In this document: positions 34,090 through 35,441 of the stretch, in pieces
Layout of the letters: each line of letters starts with the position of its first letter
Numbering within the stretch: position 1 is the stretch's first letter
Origin: Chitinophagaceae bacterium
GTDB lineage: Bacteria > Bacteroidota > Bacteroidia > Chitinophagales > Chitinophagaceae
DNA: 35,441 nt
NCBI GenBank assembly: GCA_017998385.1
Contig: JAGODE010000015.1
Location: 1-35,441 of the forward strand
Direction of reading: 5' to 3'
Program-made: the position numbers and the translations under genes
The notes under the pieces: generated by a model
The model's input: only the letters and a program-made list of their open reading frames with translations
What the model was told of the DNA's origin: nothing
The model's database searches: none

Positions 34090-34878
34090 CTACATTTTTC
34101 TGATCTTGATATTCTTAAACCATACACCACTACCATGATCCTGTAAACAGATGTTGCCTGTTTTCTCCATACCATACTCAGGTGTATCTTTCCATTTGCC
34201 TTCCGATTTTCTTTTTTTCCAGTCATCACTCCAGGCTTCAAACTCCACTACTTTCACGCCATTGAGCCAGTGTTCGCGATGAGCACCATTCACTACAATG
34301 CGTGTGGCATTGAATTCCCCGACGGGTTTTACCGGGCGGCTGCTGGTAGTATACATCGCATAGTCTGCAGCTGTTTTTTGCCACTCTTCGAGTTTTTCGG
34401 GGAAATTATTATCATCAATAAGCTGATACTCTGGTCCGCTCAGGTAAGCAGCCGGGTATTTTTCATTTACATGATACATGATACCACTATTGCCCTGTGG
34501 TGCAATTTTCCAGTCTATGGACAATTCGAAATTTTCAAACTGATCGGCTGTAACCAGGTCGGCACGCAGGTCGCTCTTGTCGGTGGTGCTTCCTTTGCAA
34601 TAGATCGCTCCATCCTGTACACCCCAGCAATCGGCCGGTTTGTTCTGGTACATGCGCCATCCATTGAGTGTTTTGCCGTCAAAAAGCAGTTGCCAGCCTT
34701 CTTTTTGTTCGGCTTCTGTAAGCATGTTGTCGCTGTTAATACTGCTCTGGGTGGCAGAACCAAATGAACCCTGCTTTGAAGTATCTTTTGGTTCATCTCC
34801 TTCGCCTTCGTTGTTGCAGGCACTAAATAAAAGACTGCCGGCAAGAAGCAAAGCAGCACTGGAAAGTTTTGTGTTCAT
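34090..34878 (-). CDS. DUF1080 (3-keto-disaccharide hydrolase-like) lipoprotein
   Basis: The 262-aa protein has a lipoprotein signal ending LLFSAC (Cys21). A DUF1080 beta-sandwich starts at about 62: WQLLFDGKTLNGWRMY, FENFELSIDWKIAPQGNSGIMYHV, ATRIVVNGAHREHWLNGVKVVEFE, GNICLQDHGSGVWFKNIKIRK. DUF1080 proteins are described as concanavalin-like domains, some with 3-keto-glycoside hydrolase activity. Its position with the Gfo/Idh/MocA oxidoreductase fits a pathway that oxidises glycosides at C3 before cleavage. This is inferred from context. Confidence 0.9.
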   Translation of the reverse strand: MNTKLSSAALLLAGSLLFSACNNEGEGDEPKDTSKQGSFGSATQSSINSDNMLTEAEQKEGWQLLFDGKTLNGWRMYQNKPADCWGVQDGAIYCKGSTTDKSDLRADLVTADQFENFELSIDWKIAPQGNSGIMYHVNEKYPAAYLSGPEYQLIDDNNFPEKLEEWQKTAADYAMYTTSSRPVKPVGEFNATRIVVNGAHREHWLNGVKVVEFEAWSDDWKKRKSEGKWKDTPEYGMEKTGNICLQDHGSGVWFKNIKIRKM

Positions 34879-34924
34879 ATAATCTTTGGATTGTTAATGA
34901 TGAGAAATATGGTTTTGATGGTTA

Positions 34925-35441
34925 TCAGCTTACTACTTTCAGTTTTACCGGATCCCAGAGTACAGGTTTATTGGTAAAATAGCTGTCATTGCAGAGCAGT
35001 GCAGGTGCTGCAGCACGGTAGCCAAACAGCGCATCTTCTACCGAAAGTTTCTTTTCCCTGATTGCGGTGAAAAAATTGAAGAAGTGATCGAAATGCGCGC
35101 CTTTATATCCTTTTTCTACATTGAAAACAGTTGTATCGGGAGGCAGCATTTTTTTACGCTCATAATTAAGCGGATTGTCTTTATTGAGTTTGGTTGCCAG
35201 CAGCGGATCGTCGGTAGCGGCATAGGCTTTATTGCGGGTAAGCGTCACGCGATCCCATTCCACATTCATGCTGCCCTCATTCCCTACCAGCCGGAGATAG
35301 GTGCTGTCTGCAGTGCCATCCACAAAGTTGACACGGAGTGACAGGTTGAAGGCGGGATGCTCGGGCGTTTCTGCATAGTCAAACATACCCATGAGCACAT
35401 CAGGCACTTCGCGTCCGTCTTTCCAGAATCGCAGGCCACCC
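34925..35441 (-). CDS. Gfo/Idh/MocA family oxidoreductase, C-terminal part (truncated by window edge)
   Basis: About 172 C-terminal residues are visible. The frame is open to the right edge, and a GTG at 35407 is internal. The sequence GLRFWKDGREVPDVLMGMFDY, FNLSLRVNFVDG and LRLVGNEGSMNVEWDRVTL matches the C-terminal beta-sheet domain of NAD(P)-dependent sugar oxidoreductases in this family, which often have Tat signals in Bacteroidota. The NAD-binding half lies outside the window. It is 46 bp upstream of the DUF1080 gene and probably in the same operon. Confidence 0.88.
   Translation of the reverse strand, partial: GGLRFWKDGREVPDVLMGMFDYAETPEHPAFNLSLRVNFVDGTADSTYLRLVGNEGSMNVEWDRVTLTRNKAYAATDDPLLATKLNKDNPLNYERKKMLPPDTTVFNVEKGYKGAHFDHFFNFFTAIREKKLSVEDALFGYRAAAPALLCNDSYFTNKPVLWDPVKLKVVS

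Overview
The window looks like a chromosomal segment of a Bacteroidota bacterium, most likely of the Chitinophagaceae. The reasons are: several TAnnTTTG-type -7 promoter elements, a type II-C CRISPR-Cas locus with 47-nt repeats and a large (1423 aa) Cas9, DUF4407 membrane proteins, a stand-alone B12-binding mutase domain, and a glycan/DUF1501/DUF1080/Gfo-Idh-MocA neighbourhood. The assignment rests on gene content and motifs only.

Region 1 (1-8480) is the CRISPR-Cas locus. The right part of a large array holds 33 identical 47-nt repeats and 32 whole spacers, and it continues past the left edge. A bidirectional terminator follows, then cas2, cas1 and cas9 on the minus strand. A tracrRNA is encoded divergently upstream of cas9 on the plus strand. 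Its anti-repeat pairs with the plus-strand reading of the repeat, so the array is transcribed rightward, towards the cas genes. Just right of the tracrRNA terminator lie a long perfect hairpin, a second repeat-derived half-repeat in the opposite orientation, and a tRNA-like gene with a damaged anticodon stem. This cluster is the most unusual part of the window and could be a crRNA-like self-guide.

Region 2 (8718-15596) is a tightly packed minus-strand run of eight genes. In transcription order they are: small basic membrane protein, unknown protein, DUF4407 protein, DUF4407-like paralogue, J-domain/transmembrane/transglutaminase-like fusion, four-helix membrane protein, Cys/His-rich lipoprotein, and HsdR-N-type PD-(D/E)XK nuclease. 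No known system matches this set. A membrane-anchored complex, possibly a defence or stress system, is an inference. The DNA upstream of this run and upstream of cas9 shares a 19-nt motif with one mismatch.

Region 3 (16087-20530) holds an ATPase_2/DUF234 gene whose promoter is embedded in four GTCCGTAA sites, a large 2OG-Fe(II) oxygenase-like protein, and tRNA-Ser(GGA).

Region 4 (20564-26444) is housekeeping: TatD-family nuclease, polysaccharide deacetylase, glutamyl-tRNA synthetase, a cobalamin-binding mutase domain whose 3' end has seeded a five-copy tandem repeat, an unknown membrane protein, and enoyl-CoA hydratase.

Region 5 (26441-35441) is a minus-strand carbohydrate-processing region: GH88 and GH29 glycosidases, a metallophosphoesterase, a cytochrome/LRR membrane protein, a TIM-barrel isomerase, DUF1501 and DUF1080 proteins, and the C-terminal part of a Gfo/Idh/MocA oxidoreductase that runs off the right edge.
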